Assembly (NCBI GenBank): GCA_018268715.1
Contig: JAFDVZ010000007.1
Span: forward strand, 728,106 to 792,105
Length of the DNA stretch: 64,000 nucleotides
Direction: 5' to 3'
DNA from: Acidobacteriota bacterium
Lineage (GTDB): Bacteria > Acidobacteriota > Terriglobia > Bryobacterales > Bryobacteraceae
Shown here: positions 16,461 through 25,845 of the stretch, in pieces
How the letters are laid out: every line of letters starts with the position of its first letter
How positions within the stretch are numbered: the stretch's first letter is position 1
Notes under the pieces: model-generated
Databases searched by the model: none
Told to the model about the DNA's origin: nothing
Seen by the model: the letters and a program-made list of their open reading frames with translations, nothing else
Position numbers and translations under genes: made by a program

Positions 16461-18050
16461 ATGAGTTCGCTTTCGCCCAGACTGCAGCTTCGGGTCGCGC
16501 AGAAGCAGATCCTCACGCCGGGCCTTGTCCAGATGGTCACGGTGCTCCAGCTCAACCGTCTTGAGCTGAAGGACATGATCGTTTCAGAGATCGCCCAGAA
16601 CCCGGTGCTCGAGGAAGCGGCTGAAGGCGGCGAGGAGATGACCCCGGAGGAAGTCCAGGCGCTGCTTGAAGCCGAGCGCGTGGCCGACCCGGCCGACCAG
16701 TCCATCCGGGAAGCCTTGGACGGGCCGGACGTGGTGACATCGTCGACCGACACGGATGTCGACGGCGCCAACGTCATGGCGTCGGCGGTCAGCGGTGTGG
16801 CGGAGACGGCCGATGGCGAGTCCTCCGAAGCGCCCGCGCCGGAAGCGAAAACCGAATCGGATCCTTTTGATGAGATCGATTTCGGCAGTTATTTCGACGA
16901 ATATCTGGATCCGGGCTACAAGAGTCCGGCGTCGGAAAGCGTCGAAAAGCCCTCATTTGAGACATTTCTTTCCTCGCCGGTCACCCTGGCCGACCACCTG
17001 CACAGCCAGTTGAGCGTGCTGGTGCTCGCCGAAGCCGTGCGGGACGCCGCCGACAGCGTGATCGGCAACCTGGACGACAACGGGTATCTGACCGCCACGG
17101 TGGAGGAAATCGCCGCGGCCGGCGAGCACCGCCTGGAGGACGTTCAGGAAGCGCTCGGCACCGTGCAGACGCTCGATCCGTCGGGCGTGGGCGCGCGGGA
17201 CCTGCACGAATGCCTGCTGATCCAGTTGGAAGGGCGGAACGCCAAGGGCAGCGTGGCGTGGCAGATCGTCTCCAACCACCTGAAGATGGTGGAGTTGCGG
17301 CAGTACCGCGAACTGGCCAAGGCGCTGGGCCGTCCGCTCGAACATATCCAGATCGCCGTGAACGTCATCAAGACGCTCGATCCCCGTCCCGGCATCCGCT
17401 ATTCGGGCCCGGGCGCGCGGGTGGTGGAGCCGGACGTTTACATCTCCAAGGATGGGGACGATTACCTCATCCAGCTCAATGACGAAGAGATCCCCCAATT
17501 GCGGCTGAACCCGCAGTATCGCCGCATGCTCGACCGCGATCAGGAGCCGAGCAAGGAGATCCGCAACTACGTCAAGGAGCGCTATGCGTCGGCGCTGCAA
17601 CTGATGAAAAACATCGAGCAGCGCAAGCAGACCATCCTCAAGGTCTGCCAGTCCATCGTGCGCCGGCAGGCGGCGTTTCTCGAATACGGGATCGACCAGC
17701 TGAAGCCGATGATGATCAAGGAGGTAGCCGAGGAAATCGGCGTCCACCCATCGACGGTCAGCCGCGCGGTGGCCAGTAAGTACGCCCACACCCCCCAGGG
17801 CGTTTTTGAGCTGCGATACTTCTTCTCGGAAGCAGTGCAAGGGCCGTCCGGCAGCGCCACGCCGCTGCTGATCCTCAAACGGAAGGTGAAGAAGATGATC
17901 GAGGAAGAAGACTCCCGCCATCCATTGACCGACGAACAGATCACCGAAAGGCTGCAAGCCGAAGGGATCCAGGTCACCCGCCGCACGGTAGCCAAGTACA
18001 GGGAAGACATGAAAATTCCCTCCACGCACCAACGCCGTGTGCGAAACTGA
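16461..18050 (+). CDS. rpoN: RNA polymerase sigma-54 factor
   Basis: 529 residues. Region I is at the N-terminus ('LQLRVAQKQILTPGLVQMV', then 'LQLNRLELKDMI'), followed by an acidic linker (about residues 50-165) that is longer than in E. coli. The core-binding domain, the helix-turn-helix ('IGVHPSTVSRAVASKY') and the RpoN box RRTVAKYRE (507-515) are intact. It directs transcription from -24/-12 promoters with AAA+ activators. A TATCAT at 16447-16452 lies 8 nt before the ATG. It heads the rpoN-hpf-rapZ group; ptsN, often between hpf and rapZ in Proteobacteria, is absent. Confidence 0.96.
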   Translation: MSSLSPRLQLRVAQKQILTPGLVQMVTVLQLNRLELKDMIVSEIAQNPVLEEAAEGGEEMTPEEVQALLEAERVADPADQSIREALDGPDVVTSSTDTDVDGANVMASAVSGVAETADGESSEAPAPEAKTESDPFDEIDFGSYFDEYLDPGYKSPASESVEKPSFETFLSSPVTLADHLHSQLSVLVLAEAVRDAADSVIGNLDDNGYLTATVEEIAAAGEHRLEDVQEALGTVQTLDPSGVGARDLHECLLIQLEGRNAKGSVAWQIVSNHLKMVELRQYRELAKALGRPLEHIQIAVNVIKTLDPRPGIRYSGPGARVVEPDVYISKDGDDYLIQLNDEEIPQLRLNPQYRRMLDRDQEPSKEIRNYVKERYASALQLMKNIEQRKQTILKVCQSIVRRQAAFLEYGIDQLKPMMIKEVAEEIGVHPSTVSRAVASKYAHTPQGVFELRYFFSEAVQGPSGSATPLLILKRKVKKMIEEEDSRHPLTDEQITERLQAEGIQVTRRTVAKYREDMKIPSTHQRRVRN

Positions 18051-18155
18051 CTGACTGCCGCGCTCGCCATCCGCGCCGACCGGGAATCCCGTTGCGCGGC
18101 GCGCGGCGGTTTCTCGTATCCGGTTCTCGTCATTGATCTCCAGAACGGAGGCGTC

Positions 18156-18710
18156 ATGAACATCAGCTACACAGGCAAGCGTCCGGAGCTTAAGCCGGAC
18201 CTACAGCGCAAGCTCGACTCAAGGTGGGACAAAATCGCCAAACTGATCGAGTGGAAGGGGCAACGCGAGGCCCACGTGGTGATCACGTCGGAACGACATT
18301 TGATCAACGTGGAAATCACGTGCAACTTCTACGATCATCCCCTGGTTGGCGCCGGGTCGAGCGACGACTATTTCATCGCGGCGCAGACCGCGTTGGAGAA
18401 GCTCGAGAAGCAGGCCATCAAGGTGCGGTCGAAGTTCCGCGACACCAAGCGCGCCCCGAAGGACAAGTCCGCCGACGGAGTGGAGTCCGCGGTGGCGACC
18501 GCCGTCGAAGTGGAGGAGCACGAAGCGGCGGAGCCGATTGTCCGCATCCACCGCGTGAACCATCACGAGCGCCGGAAACCGATGACGCTCGACGAGGCGA
18601 TGCTCGAAATCGACGGCCGGCAGTACCTGGTGTACCGCGATTCCGAAAAGGACTGCGTTTCGGTGCTGATCCGCCGTTCTGACGGCGATTTCGATCTGGT
18701 CGAAGCCTGA
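18156..18710 (+). CDS. hpf: Ribosome hibernation promoting factor, long form (HPF/RaiA family)
   Basis: 184 residues. The N-terminal half is the RaiA/YfiA fold that binds the 30S decoding site ('ISYTGKRPELKPDLQRKLD', 'VEITCNFYDH'); after a charged linker the C-terminal domain ('KPMTLDEAMLEID', 'YLVYRDSEKDCVSVLIRR') is the dimerisation domain of long HPFs, which joins two 70S ribosomes into 100S particles in stationary phase. GGAGG sits at a proper distance before the ATG. It is 105 bases behind rpoN, the classic neighbourhood of this gene. Confidence 0.93.
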   Translation: MNISYTGKRPELKPDLQRKLDSRWDKIAKLIEWKGQREAHVVITSERHLINVEITCNFYDHPLVGAGSSDDYFIAAQTALEKLEKQAIKVRSKFRDTKRAPKDKSADGVESAVATAVEVEEHEAAEPIVRIHRVNHHERRKPMTLDEAMLEIDGRQYLVYRDSEKDCVSVLIRRSDGDFDLVEA

Positions 18711-18718
18711 TAGAGCGG

Positions 18719-19609
18719 ATGACAGCCCGAAAATCCGGTCCCAAAGCCGGTGACTCCAAGAGTTCTGAACTGGTGATCATCACCGGCATGAGCGGGTCCG
18801 GAAAGGGCACCGTTCTGAAGGCGTTCGAGGATCTCGGTTATTACGCGGTCGACAATCTGCCGATCAAGCTGATTCCGACGTTCGCCGATCTGATCGGGGC
18901 GTCGGCGAACCGGTTTTGCGCGATTGTGATCGATATCCGCGAGGGGGAGTCGTTGCAGGACTTCCCCTCGATTTACCGCCAGTTGAAGCGGCAGGTCCCG
19001 ACGCACCTGCTGTTTCTCGAGGCGGAGGACGAAACGCTGGTCCGGCGCTTCAGCGAAACGCGCCGGCCGCATCCGCTCGGCACGCACCGCTCCGTGGTGA
19101 AGAGCATTCAGGCCGAGCGCAAGGAACTGGAGCCGATCCGGCCGCTCGCCGACCACGTCATCAACACCTCCAAGTTCAACGTGCATGAGTTGCGCGAGAT
19201 CATCGGCGAGAAGTTCCATGGCGGGCGCGACGCCCAGAGCATCGGCGTCTACGTCACCAGCTTCGGCTTCAAACACGGCATTCCCACCGACAGCGACCTG
19301 GTGTTCGACGTTCGCTTCCTGCCCAATCCGAACTACATCCCGGAGTTCAAGAACCTGACCGGCCGGCATCCGCGCGTGGCGCGCTACATACGGTCGTTCC
19401 CGCAAACCGTCGAGTTCATCGACCGGATCTCGCAACTGCTGGTCTACCTGCTGCCGCACTACATCGGCGAGGGCAAGAGCTATCTCACCATTTCGTTCGG
19501 GTGCACGGGCGGACACCACCGTTCCGTCATGATGGCGGCGGAGATCCGGAAGCGGCTGGGCAAGGCGGGCTACCGGGTGAAGGAATCGCACCGCGACATC
19601 GAGAAGTAG
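18719..19609 (+). CDS. rapZ: RapZ/YvcJ-type nucleotide-binding protein
   Basis: 296 residues. Walker A is GMSGSGKG (23-30). 'YYAVDNLP', 'VIDIREGE' and 'FLEAEDETLVRRFSETRRPHPL' follow the family, and the C-terminal domain holds 'FGFKHGIP', 'DVRFLPNPNY' and 'SFGCTGGHHRSV'. In E. coli RapZ is the adaptor that guides RNase E to the sRNA GlmZ and senses glucosamine-6-phosphate; in other phyla the role of this GTP/ATP-binding protein is less clear. It starts 8 nt after hpf, so the two are co-transcribed. Confidence 0.94.
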   Translation: MTARKSGPKAGDSKSSELVIITGMSGSGKGTVLKAFEDLGYYAVDNLPIKLIPTFADLIGASANRFCAIVIDIREGESLQDFPSIYRQLKRQVPTHLLFLEAEDETLVRRFSETRRPHPLGTHRSVVKSIQAERKELEPIRPLADHVINTSKFNVHELREIIGEKFHGGRDAQSIGVYVTSFGFKHGIPTDSDLVFDVRFLPNPNYIPEFKNLTGRHPRVARYIRSFPQTVEFIDRISQLLVYLLPHYIGEGKSYLTISFGCTGGHHRSVMMAAEIRKRLGKAGYRVKESHRDIEK

Positions 19610-19651
19610 CCGGCCCGCCCGCGAACCTTTGGTGATACGATGATTCGCGCC

Positions 19652-20911
19652 ATGGTCCGCAGGAACCTTCTTTTCATCGCCGTATTCGCCGGAGCGCTGT
19701 TCGCCGGCGCCATCCCCTCCGCGAAACCCGAAGACGCCGGCATGTCGAGCGAACGGCTGGCGCGCATCGGCGACTCGATCCGGCGCCACGTCGAGGCGGG
19801 AGACATCTCGGGCGCCGTCACGATGGTGTCGCGCCGCGGCCGGATCACCCACTTTGAGGCGCACGGCCTGATGGACATCGAGTCGAAAAAGCCCATGGCC
19901 AGCAACGCCATCTTCCGCATGGCGTCGATGTCCAAGCCCGTCACCGGCGTCGCCATCCTCATGCTGATCGAGGAAGGGAAGATCCGCCCGTCCGATCCGG
20001 TCTCGAAGTTCATTCCGGAGTTCAAGGACATGAAGGTGGTTGTGGCGAAGGAGGGCCGGCCCGCTCAGCCTGGACAGACAGTCCCGGAGCCCCAGTTTTA
20101 CCTGGCTCCGGCGAACCGCGAGATTACGATTCGCGACCTGCTGACGCACACGTCCGGGCTGGTGAGCGGCGGCATTGGGGCGCGGCAGGCGGCGAAACTC
20201 GCGCCGCGTGGTCCCAACGATACGCTCGCCGACTACATTCCTCGGCTGGCCGGCGTGCCGCTTGATTTTCAGCCTGGAACGCAGTGGGCCTACAGCGGCC
20301 TGGCCGCCTTCGACACGCTGGGACGGGTGGTGGAGGTCGTGTCGGGCCTCGCCTACGACCAGTTCCTGAAGCAGCGCATCTTCGACCCGCTCGGGATGAA
20401 GGACACCGGCTTCTGGCAGCCCGAGGAGAAACTGGCGCGGCGGGTCACACTGTATCGGCGCACTCCGCAGGGGCTCATGAAGGCCGAAAACCAGAACCTG
20501 TTGGCGAGCGCGAAGTACTTTTCGGGCGCCGGCGGCCTGATGAGCACCGCCGAGGACTACCTCCAGTTCGCGCAGATGTTGGTGAACGGGGGTGTCCTGA
20601 ACGGAAAGCGCCTGCTGAGTCCGCGGACGGTGGAATGGATGGCGTCGAACCACGTCGGCGACATGTTCAACGGGAAAGCGGGCCGCCCGGCGCACGGCAT
20701 GGGCTTCGGGTTGAGCGTCTGCGTCATCGAGGACGCCGTTGCCGCCGGGCTCCGGCTTTCCAACGGCAGTTTTGGCTGGGATGGCGCGTTCGGCACCCAG
20801 GTCTGGATCGACCCCAAGGAGAAGATGGTGTCGCTGTTGATGATCCAGACCCAGGTGGCCGAGGTGCAGCGGGACTTTGAGAACGCCGTCATGCAGGCCA
20901 TCGTCGAGTAG
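19652..20911 (+). CDS. Exported serine hydrolase, beta-lactamase class C/esterase family
   Basis: 419 residues from ATG 19652. The signal peptide 'MVRRNLLFIAVFAGALFAGA' is followed by the beta-lactamase-related fold: SMSK (nucleophile Ser92, Lys95), 'WAYSGLAAFDTLG' with the Tyr of the second motif, and 'HGMGFGL' in place of the KTG motif. Such proteins are usually carboxylesterases, D-amino-acid peptidases or penicillin-binding-protein relatives, so resistance to beta-lactams should not be assumed. TACGAT (19636-19641) lies 10 nt before ATG 19652; ATG 19640 is an alternative start. Its stop directly abuts the stop of the convergent protease gene. Confidence 0.87.
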   Translation: MVRRNLLFIAVFAGALFAGAIPSAKPEDAGMSSERLARIGDSIRRHVEAGDISGAVTMVSRRGRITHFEAHGLMDIESKKPMASNAIFRMASMSKPVTGVAILMLIEEGKIRPSDPVSKFIPEFKDMKVVVAKEGRPAQPGQTVPEPQFYLAPANREITIRDLLTHTSGLVSGGIGARQAAKLAPRGPNDTLADYIPRLAGVPLDFQPGTQWAYSGLAAFDTLGRVVEVVSGLAYDQFLKQRIFDPLGMKDTGFWQPEEKLARRVTLYRRTPQGLMKAENQNLLASAKYFSGAGGLMSTAEDYLQFAQMLVNGGVLNGKRLLSPRTVEWMASNHVGDMFNGKAGRPAHGMGFGLSVCVIEDAVAAGLRLSNGSFGWDGAFGTQVWIDPKEKMVSLLMIQTQVAEVQRDFENAVMQAIVE

Positions 20912-21685
20912 CTAGCGCGGCGTCAGGACCACCACTCCGTCGCGATTCGAGACATAGACGGAGGCGAACGCCGAGGTCGGCAACAGGCCCGGCCCCTGTG
21001 CCGATTCGACCGCGGCGGCCGCCATGATGCGGCTGAATCCGCCCTCGATCCGCACCCTCGCGTGGGCCATTTCGACCGACGCCGAGCCGTCGTGGGTGGT
21101 TAGCGTCGCCGAGGTCCCGGTCCCGCGCTTTCCGAACAGAACCAGCGCCGAGGCGCCGGAATCCACCACCAGTAGCTGGCGCCTTCCGTCGACTTCGGCC
21201 GTGATCTCCGGGCGGCCGTCTTCCATATGTAATGCTGCTTTCACACCATGTTCTGGTGGTGCTGGATCGATGATCAGCCGCTGAACTCGATAGTCCAGCA
21301 GGTAGTCGTGTTGGACCAGCCAGTTCTGCCCCAGCACGCCGTCGACTCCGGCCACCGCCAGGTCCGTCACCATGGCCTCCATTCCGCTTTGACGAAATGA
21401 ACCCACCCGGATCTCCGTCACCCGGGCCAGCGGGACCCGGTCGACGCCGGTGGCGGTAACCCGCTCCACCGTCGCGAGGATCGCGACGCCCGCCCGCCGG
21501 GCCGTCCGAGGCCGAAGGGAGCAGGTGGCCGCGCCCGTGTCCACCATCATTCGGAACGGCCCTTGACCGTTCAGGTACACTTCCTTAAGGATCATCAGGT
21601 GGGCCGCTCGGTCAGTCTTCATCGCCGTTTCGCCCGCCTGAACCGCCATCGCCGCCAGCATCGCCGCCCAGATCGTTCGTGTCAT
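20912..21685 (-). CDS. Retropepsin-like aspartic protease with two D-(T/S)-G sites in one chain
   Basis: 257 residues. A short signal-like N-terminus precedes two aspartic half-sites in a single chain: VDTGA with Asp49 and VDSGAS with Asp175, each followed by a hydrophobic-hydrophobic-Gly type strand ('VDGVLGQNWL' after the first). That fits a fused two-lobed clan AA aspartic peptidase, as in bacterial SO1827-like or aspartyl-protease-family proteins. The likely place of action is the periplasm; substrate unknown. It lies between two exported proteins but on the opposite strand from both. Confidence 0.8.
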   Translation of the reverse strand: MTRTIWAAMLAAMAVQAGETAMKTDRAAHLMILKEVYLNGQGPFRMMVDTGAATCSLRPRTARRAGVAILATVERVTATGVDRVPLARVTEIRVGSFRQSGMEAMVTDLAVAGVDGVLGQNWLVQHDYLLDYRVQRLIIDPAPPEHGVKAALHMEDGRPEITAEVDGRRQLLVVDSGASALVLFGKRGTGTSATLTTHDGSASVEMAHARVRIEGGFSRIMAAAAVESAQGPGLLPTSAFASVYVSNRDGVVVLTPR

Positions 21686-21776
21686 GCAGTGAGCCTACGG
21701 GCCAGGGGCGGCGCGAGTCGTGACGCGGGTCTGATTTGTTCCCCGGCGTGCCGCCGAGCGGTGTGATGGAATTGTG

Positions 21777-23909
21777 ATGGAATCGGAACCGCTGCGTTTT
21801 CAATTCGATACGATCGAGGTTCAGCCGGATGCGCTGGCGGTCCTGCGCGACGGGCAACCCGTTTCGCTCGAGCCCAAGGCGCTGCGCGTGCTGATTTACC
21901 TGATCGAACACCGGGCCCGCGCGGTAGGCAAGGACGAGTTGATCCAGGCGGTTTGGGAGGGCGCCGCCGTCACCGACAACGCGCTGACCCGCATCATCGC
22001 CCAGATCCGGCGGGAGATCGGCGACGACGCCCGGCAGCCGCGCTACATACAGACGCTGCCCACCACCGGCTACCGCTTCATCGCGGAGGTGTCCTCTCCC
22101 GGCGGCTCCGTCGCGGCGCCCGTTTCCGAGCCGCCGAAAACCTCGCCCCGCCGCCGGCCGATGGGACGCCTGGCGGTCGCGGTCGCCGGGATGGCCCTGG
22201 TCGCCGTCGCCGCCTGGTTGATGGTCCGGTGGCGCATGTCCCTGCCTCCGGCGGCTGGCGCGTCGGTGCAGGTGACCACATCGTCCGGCCTCGACATCGG
22301 GGCCTGCTTCAGTCCGGATGGCCGGGCGTTCGCTTTCACCTCCAACCGGTCCGGCGCGTTCGAGATCTATCGCAGTTCGGGCGACGGGCGGGAGGCGGTC
22401 CAGTTGACCGCCGACGGACAGCAGAATATCGACCCGGCTTGGTCGCCGGACGGCCAATGGATCGCGTACCATTCCGTCGCCCAGCACGGGGTGTGGGTCG
22501 TCCCGGCGACGGGAGGCGCTCCCCGCCGGCTGACCAGCTTCGGCTCGACGCCAGCCTGGTCGCCCGATAGCCGTCAGATCGCTTTTCGATCCTCCGAGCC
22601 GATCTCCTACGCCTGGTTCGACACCGCGGGCACGGGGCCATCCTTTATATGGGTGGTGGCGGTGGATGGGACGCAACTCCGGCAGGTCACCTTTCCGTCG
22701 AACTCGGGCGGCGGGCATGGGAAGCCCGCCTGGAATCCGGACGGGCGGCGGATTGCGTTTGTCGCCACGGGCCAGGACGGGGGCATCGAGGTGCTCGACC
22801 TGGAGTCTGGCCAGCGCCAGTTGGTGGTGCGGGTGGGGCGGGATATCCCGCTGCAGCCGGGCACGTGGCTGACTCGGCTGTGGGATCCGCGATGGGGGAC
22901 CGATGGCCGGAGCCTCTACTTTTCGGCCATGAGCGGCCCCGGAGAGTACGCCATCTACTATCTGTCCGCTTTGAACCGGCGTCCGGTCCTTTTCTATTCG
23001 ACCCAAACGGATGTGCCGGCGGGGATTTCGCTGGATCCCGCCGGCAAGCGCCTGCTGTTTACGCGATTCGCCAACGTCAGCCAGCTATGGGGCGTGACGC
23101 CGCCCGAGGATCCGGCGCCCGTGTTCCAGGAGTCGGTGTTGCGCGCGTACCTGCCGGTGTTTTCGCCGGACGGGAAGTGGCTGTCGTTTCTGGTGGAGAC
23201 GGCGGGCCGGAACCGCGATCTGTGGATCATGGACACGGCCACGCGCCGGGTGGCACCGGTTTCGCTCGATCCGGGCCCGAAGGAAGGCAGCGCCGGATGG
23301 AATCTGGCGGGCACGGCGCTGCTGTATTCCTACGTGAACGGCGACCGTAACGAGTTTCGCCGCTACGATCCGGCGCGCAACACCAACCAGACCGTGGCGT
23401 CCTGGCCGGTGGGCCGGTTCTTCCACCCGGTGTTGACGCCGGATGAGAAGGAGATCCTGGGGGCGTGCTCGACGCCCTTCAATATCTGTCTGAGTTCGCT
23501 CGACGGCGCCTCCCGGCGGCAGATCACCCTGGAGCGATCCAACGCCTCATATCCGGTCATCTCGCACGACGGTGAGTGGATCGCCTACGGCCTGCATCGT
23601 GGGGACTCGGTCCAACTGGTGGTCACCGATCGCGCCGGCCGCTCGCGCCAGATGCTGACGGATGATAACGGGTTGCACTGGCCGTACTCGTTTTCGGCCG
23701 ACGCCCGGCGCATCGCCTATGCGGCGTATCGGGCCGGCGTGTGGAATGTCTGGTGGGTGGATCGGGTGACCGGCGAGCAGCGGCAGTTGACTCACTACAC
23801 CACGTACGGGGCCTTCGTCCGCACGCCCATGTGGCGGCCCGGGACCGAGGAGATCGTCTTCGAGTACTCGCAGGTGAAGGGGAACATCTACCGGCTGGAC
23901 CTGCGGTAG
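21777..23909 (+). CDS. Winged-helix DNA-binding transmembrane sensor with TolB-like beta-propeller
   Basis: 710 residues from ATG 21777 (GTG 21774 is one codon earlier). Residues 1-105 are an OmpR/CadC-type winged helix ('LEPKALRVLIYLIEHRARAVGKDELIQAVW', 'PRYIQTLPTTGYRFIAEV' regions). A single membrane helix (about 132-152) follows, then many PD40/WD40-like blades with 'FSPDGRAFAFTSNRSG', 'AWSPDGQWIAYHS' and 'WNPDGRRIAFVATG'. The layout is that of one-component sensors in which a periplasmic propeller passes a signal to a cytoplasmic DNA-binding domain, a type greatly expanded in Acidobacteria. Ligand and target genes are unknown; the adjacent protease and phosphatase genes are candidates. 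Confidence 0.88.
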   Translation: MESEPLRFQFDTIEVQPDALAVLRDGQPVSLEPKALRVLIYLIEHRARAVGKDELIQAVWEGAAVTDNALTRIIAQIRREIGDDARQPRYIQTLPTTGYRFIAEVSSPGGSVAAPVSEPPKTSPRRRPMGRLAVAVAGMALVAVAAWLMVRWRMSLPPAAGASVQVTTSSGLDIGACFSPDGRAFAFTSNRSGAFEIYRSSGDGREAVQLTADGQQNIDPAWSPDGQWIAYHSVAQHGVWVVPATGGAPRRLTSFGSTPAWSPDSRQIAFRSSEPISYAWFDTAGTGPSFIWVVAVDGTQLRQVTFPSNSGGGHGKPAWNPDGRRIAFVATGQDGGIEVLDLESGQRQLVVRVGRDIPLQPGTWLTRLWDPRWGTDGRSLYFSAMSGPGEYAIYYLSALNRRPVLFYSTQTDVPAGISLDPAGKRLLFTRFANVSQLWGVTPPEDPAPVFQESVLRAYLPVFSPDGKWLSFLVETAGRNRDLWIMDTATRRVAPVSLDPGPKEGSAGWNLAGTALLYSYVNGDRNEFRRYDPARNTNQTVASWPVGRFFHPVLTPDEKEILGACSTPFNICLSSLDGASRRQITLERSNASYPVISHDGEWIAYGLHRGDSVQLVVTDRAGRSRQMLTDDNGLHWPYSFSADARRIAYAAYRAGVWNVWWVDRVTGEQRQLTHYTTYGAFVRTPMWRPGTEEIVFEYSQVKGNIYRLDLR

Positions 23910-24647
23910 TCACGACCCGAACGCCAGGCGGTCGGCCAGGATCGCCGGCAGTCCCGCGGCGCGGATGCGGCGTTGCGCTTCGGCGATGTCGTACAGGACG
24001 CGGCGCAGCAACAGCCGCTTGTGTTGGGGATCGAAGATAGCGTAGGCGGCGCGCGGGTCGCCGTCGCGAGGCTGTCCCACCGAGCCGGGATTCAGCAGAT
24101 ACCACGCATCCTCGAGTTCGACCGCGTACTCCTCCTGATCGAAGTCCGGGCGGGCGATGCGGCGGATGCCGTTGCGGTGCACCACGAATCCGCCCTGCAG
24201 ATGGGTGTGACCGAAGAAGCACGTCTGCTGATCGAGATATTCGGCGGCCTCGGAGGCCTCGCGGGGTCCCATCAGGTATTCGTCCTCGTCGATCGGGGAA
24301 CCGTGCGTCAGGATGAAATCGTCCACCGGAACCGGGCCGCGCGGCAGGGACCGCAGCCAGTCCTGCTCGTCGGCGCTCAACTGGCTGCGCGTCCACAGAG
24401 TGGCCTGGCGGGCGGCCGGATTGAACCACTCGATGTCCTCCAGGCCGACGGAGGCCTTGTCGTGATTGCCGCGTACGGTCCACTTCGCGTTGGCGCGCAC
24501 CCAGTCCGCCGCGAAGGCCGGGTCGGCGCCGTATCCCACGACGTCGCCCAGGCAGGCCACCGCGTCGTAGCCGCCGGACGCATGTTCGGCCACCGCCTCC
24601 AGGGCTTGGCGATTGGCGTGAATGTCGCTGAGGATCAGATAGCGCAC
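23910..24647 (-). CDS. Metallophosphatase, YfcE/diadenosine-tetraphosphatase-like
   Basis: 245 residues of a calcineurin-type phosphoesterase without signal peptide. The metal ligands are all present: 'ILSDIHANRQ', 'CLGDVVGYGADP', 'VRGNHDKA', 'FILTHGSP' and 'FFGHTHLQGG'. Relatives are cytoplasmic phosphodiesterases or serine/threonine phosphatases. The start is GTG at 24647, inside the last codons of the upstream metallophosphoesterase (13-nt overlap), so the two genes are coupled. The stop abuts that of the convergent propeller sensor. Confidence 0.85.
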   Translation of the reverse strand: MRYLILSDIHANRQALEAVAEHASGGYDAVACLGDVVGYGADPAFAADWVRANAKWTVRGNHDKASVGLEDIEWFNPAARQATLWTRSQLSADEQDWLRSLPRGPVPVDDFILTHGSPIDEDEYLMGPREASEAAEYLDQQTCFFGHTHLQGGFVVHRNGIRRIARPDFDQEEYAVELEDAWYLLNPGSVGQPRDGDPRAAYAIFDPQHKRLLLRRVLYDIAEAQRRIRAAGLPAILADRLAFGS

Positions 24648-25786
24648 AGGCGGATGAGTGCCACTTCGGGCGGAGCGCCCAGTCGAGCCGGCACGCCCAC
24701 CGTGCCGATGCCGCGAGTGACATAGATCGACGCGTCGCCCTCGCGGTAGAGGCCGTAGACGTATGGAGTGTAGAAGCGCGCGATGCTCACGTTCTGGTGC
24801 AGAATTTCGAAGGTGATCTGGCCCCCGTGGGTGTGTCCGGACAAGGTGAAGTCGAAGCCCTTCGCGGCCGCCGCGCGAAACACGTCGGGGTTGTGCGACA
24901 GGAGAATGTTCGGCATTCCAGGACGGACGTGGCGCTCGGTTCCGGCCAGGTAATCGCTGCTCATGTACTGGTAGTCGACGCCGGTGAAGCAGAGCGGCTG
25001 TCCACGGAAGGTCAGGATTTCCGATTGGTCGCGAAGGATGCGGATGCCGTGGCGGGCGCCGCGGAATTGAACGTACTCCTCGCGCTTGGCGTACACTTCG
25101 TGATTCCCCAGACAGCCGATGACGCCGCCGGGGGCCTTCAATCGCGCCAGTTGCTGGATGCAGGCGTCCACCGGATCCTTCGAACTGGTGATGAGGTCGC
25201 CGGTGACCACGGCCAGGTCGGCTCGCGCTTCGTTGGCCATGTCGATGGCGCGCGCGAATTCCCGTTCGCTGAGGAAAGGACTCAGGTGGATGTCGCTGAG
25301 TTGCACCAATCGGAGCCCGTCCAACTCCTTGCTGAGACCCTTGATCGGGACGTTGACTTCGCGCATCTTGAAGTTGTCCCGCTGGATGAAGACGCCGTAT
25401 CCGGTGGCGACGACGGGCGATGTCAGAATCGCCGCGCGGGCGGCCAGCAGAACGCGCCGGCGCTCCGGGCTGTGGTCCGGCTTGGGCCGCGGGAGGATTC
25501 TCCAGATGAACGCCACCGCCGCGCCTCCCAGTGCGCCCACCAACGCAAGGAAGCTGGTCATCCGGAGCATTTCGGCCAGGCGGACGGGCAGCATGGCGGC
25601 GAAGGTGAGCGACCGCAGCATAAGTCCGACCAGCAGCATTCCCGAACCCGCCGCCAGCAGGAGTCTGGACGTCCACTTCGAAGCGTGGAGGCGTCGAACG
25701 GCGTAGACCAAAGCGGAAATGGCCAGAAATACGACAGCGTAATCTGACCAACGGTTGGGGAAAATCCGCATGAATCCTGCTTCCAT
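24635..25786 (-). CDS. Membrane-anchored metallophosphoesterase (YkuE/YaeI-like)
   Basis: 383 residues. Four predicted membrane helices fill residues about 15-130, then a calcineurin-like domain: 'QLSDIHLSPF', 'VVTGDLITS', 'CLGNHEVYA', 'LLSHNPDVF' and 'LSGHTHGGQ'. YkuE/YaeI-type enzymes cleave UDP-2,3-diacylglucosamine-like or phospholipid substrates at the membrane; the substrate here is unknown. ATG 25786 or ATG 25771 could be the start. It is divergent from the PfkB gene with about 60 bases between, and overlaps a second phosphatase at its 3' end. Confidence 0.85.
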   Translation of the reverse strand: MEAGFMRIFPNRWSDYAVVFLAISALVYAVRRLHASKWTSRLLLAAGSGMLLVGLMLRSLTFAAMLPVRLAEMLRMTSFLALVGALGGAAVAFIWRILPRPKPDHSPERRRVLLAARAAILTSPVVATGYGVFIQRDNFKMREVNVPIKGLSKELDGLRLVQLSDIHLSPFLSEREFARAIDMANEARADLAVVTGDLITSSKDPVDACIQQLARLKAPGGVIGCLGNHEVYAKREEYVQFRGARHGIRILRDQSEILTFRGQPLCFTGVDYQYMSSDYLAGTERHVRPGMPNILLSHNPDVFRAAAAKGFDFTLSGHTHGGQITFEILHQNVSIARFYTPYVYGLYREGDASIYVTRGIGTVGVPARLGAPPEVALIRLCAI

Positions 25787-25845
25787 CTTAGCGTGGCGGC
25801 CGTGAATAGTTACGGCGAAGGGCGCGGGCTCGCTACAATCGAGTC

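Noticed and set aside
18563-20695. 710-codon minus-strand frame
   Set aside because: Antisense to rapZ and the serine hydrolase gene; composition typical of a GC-rich shadow frame.
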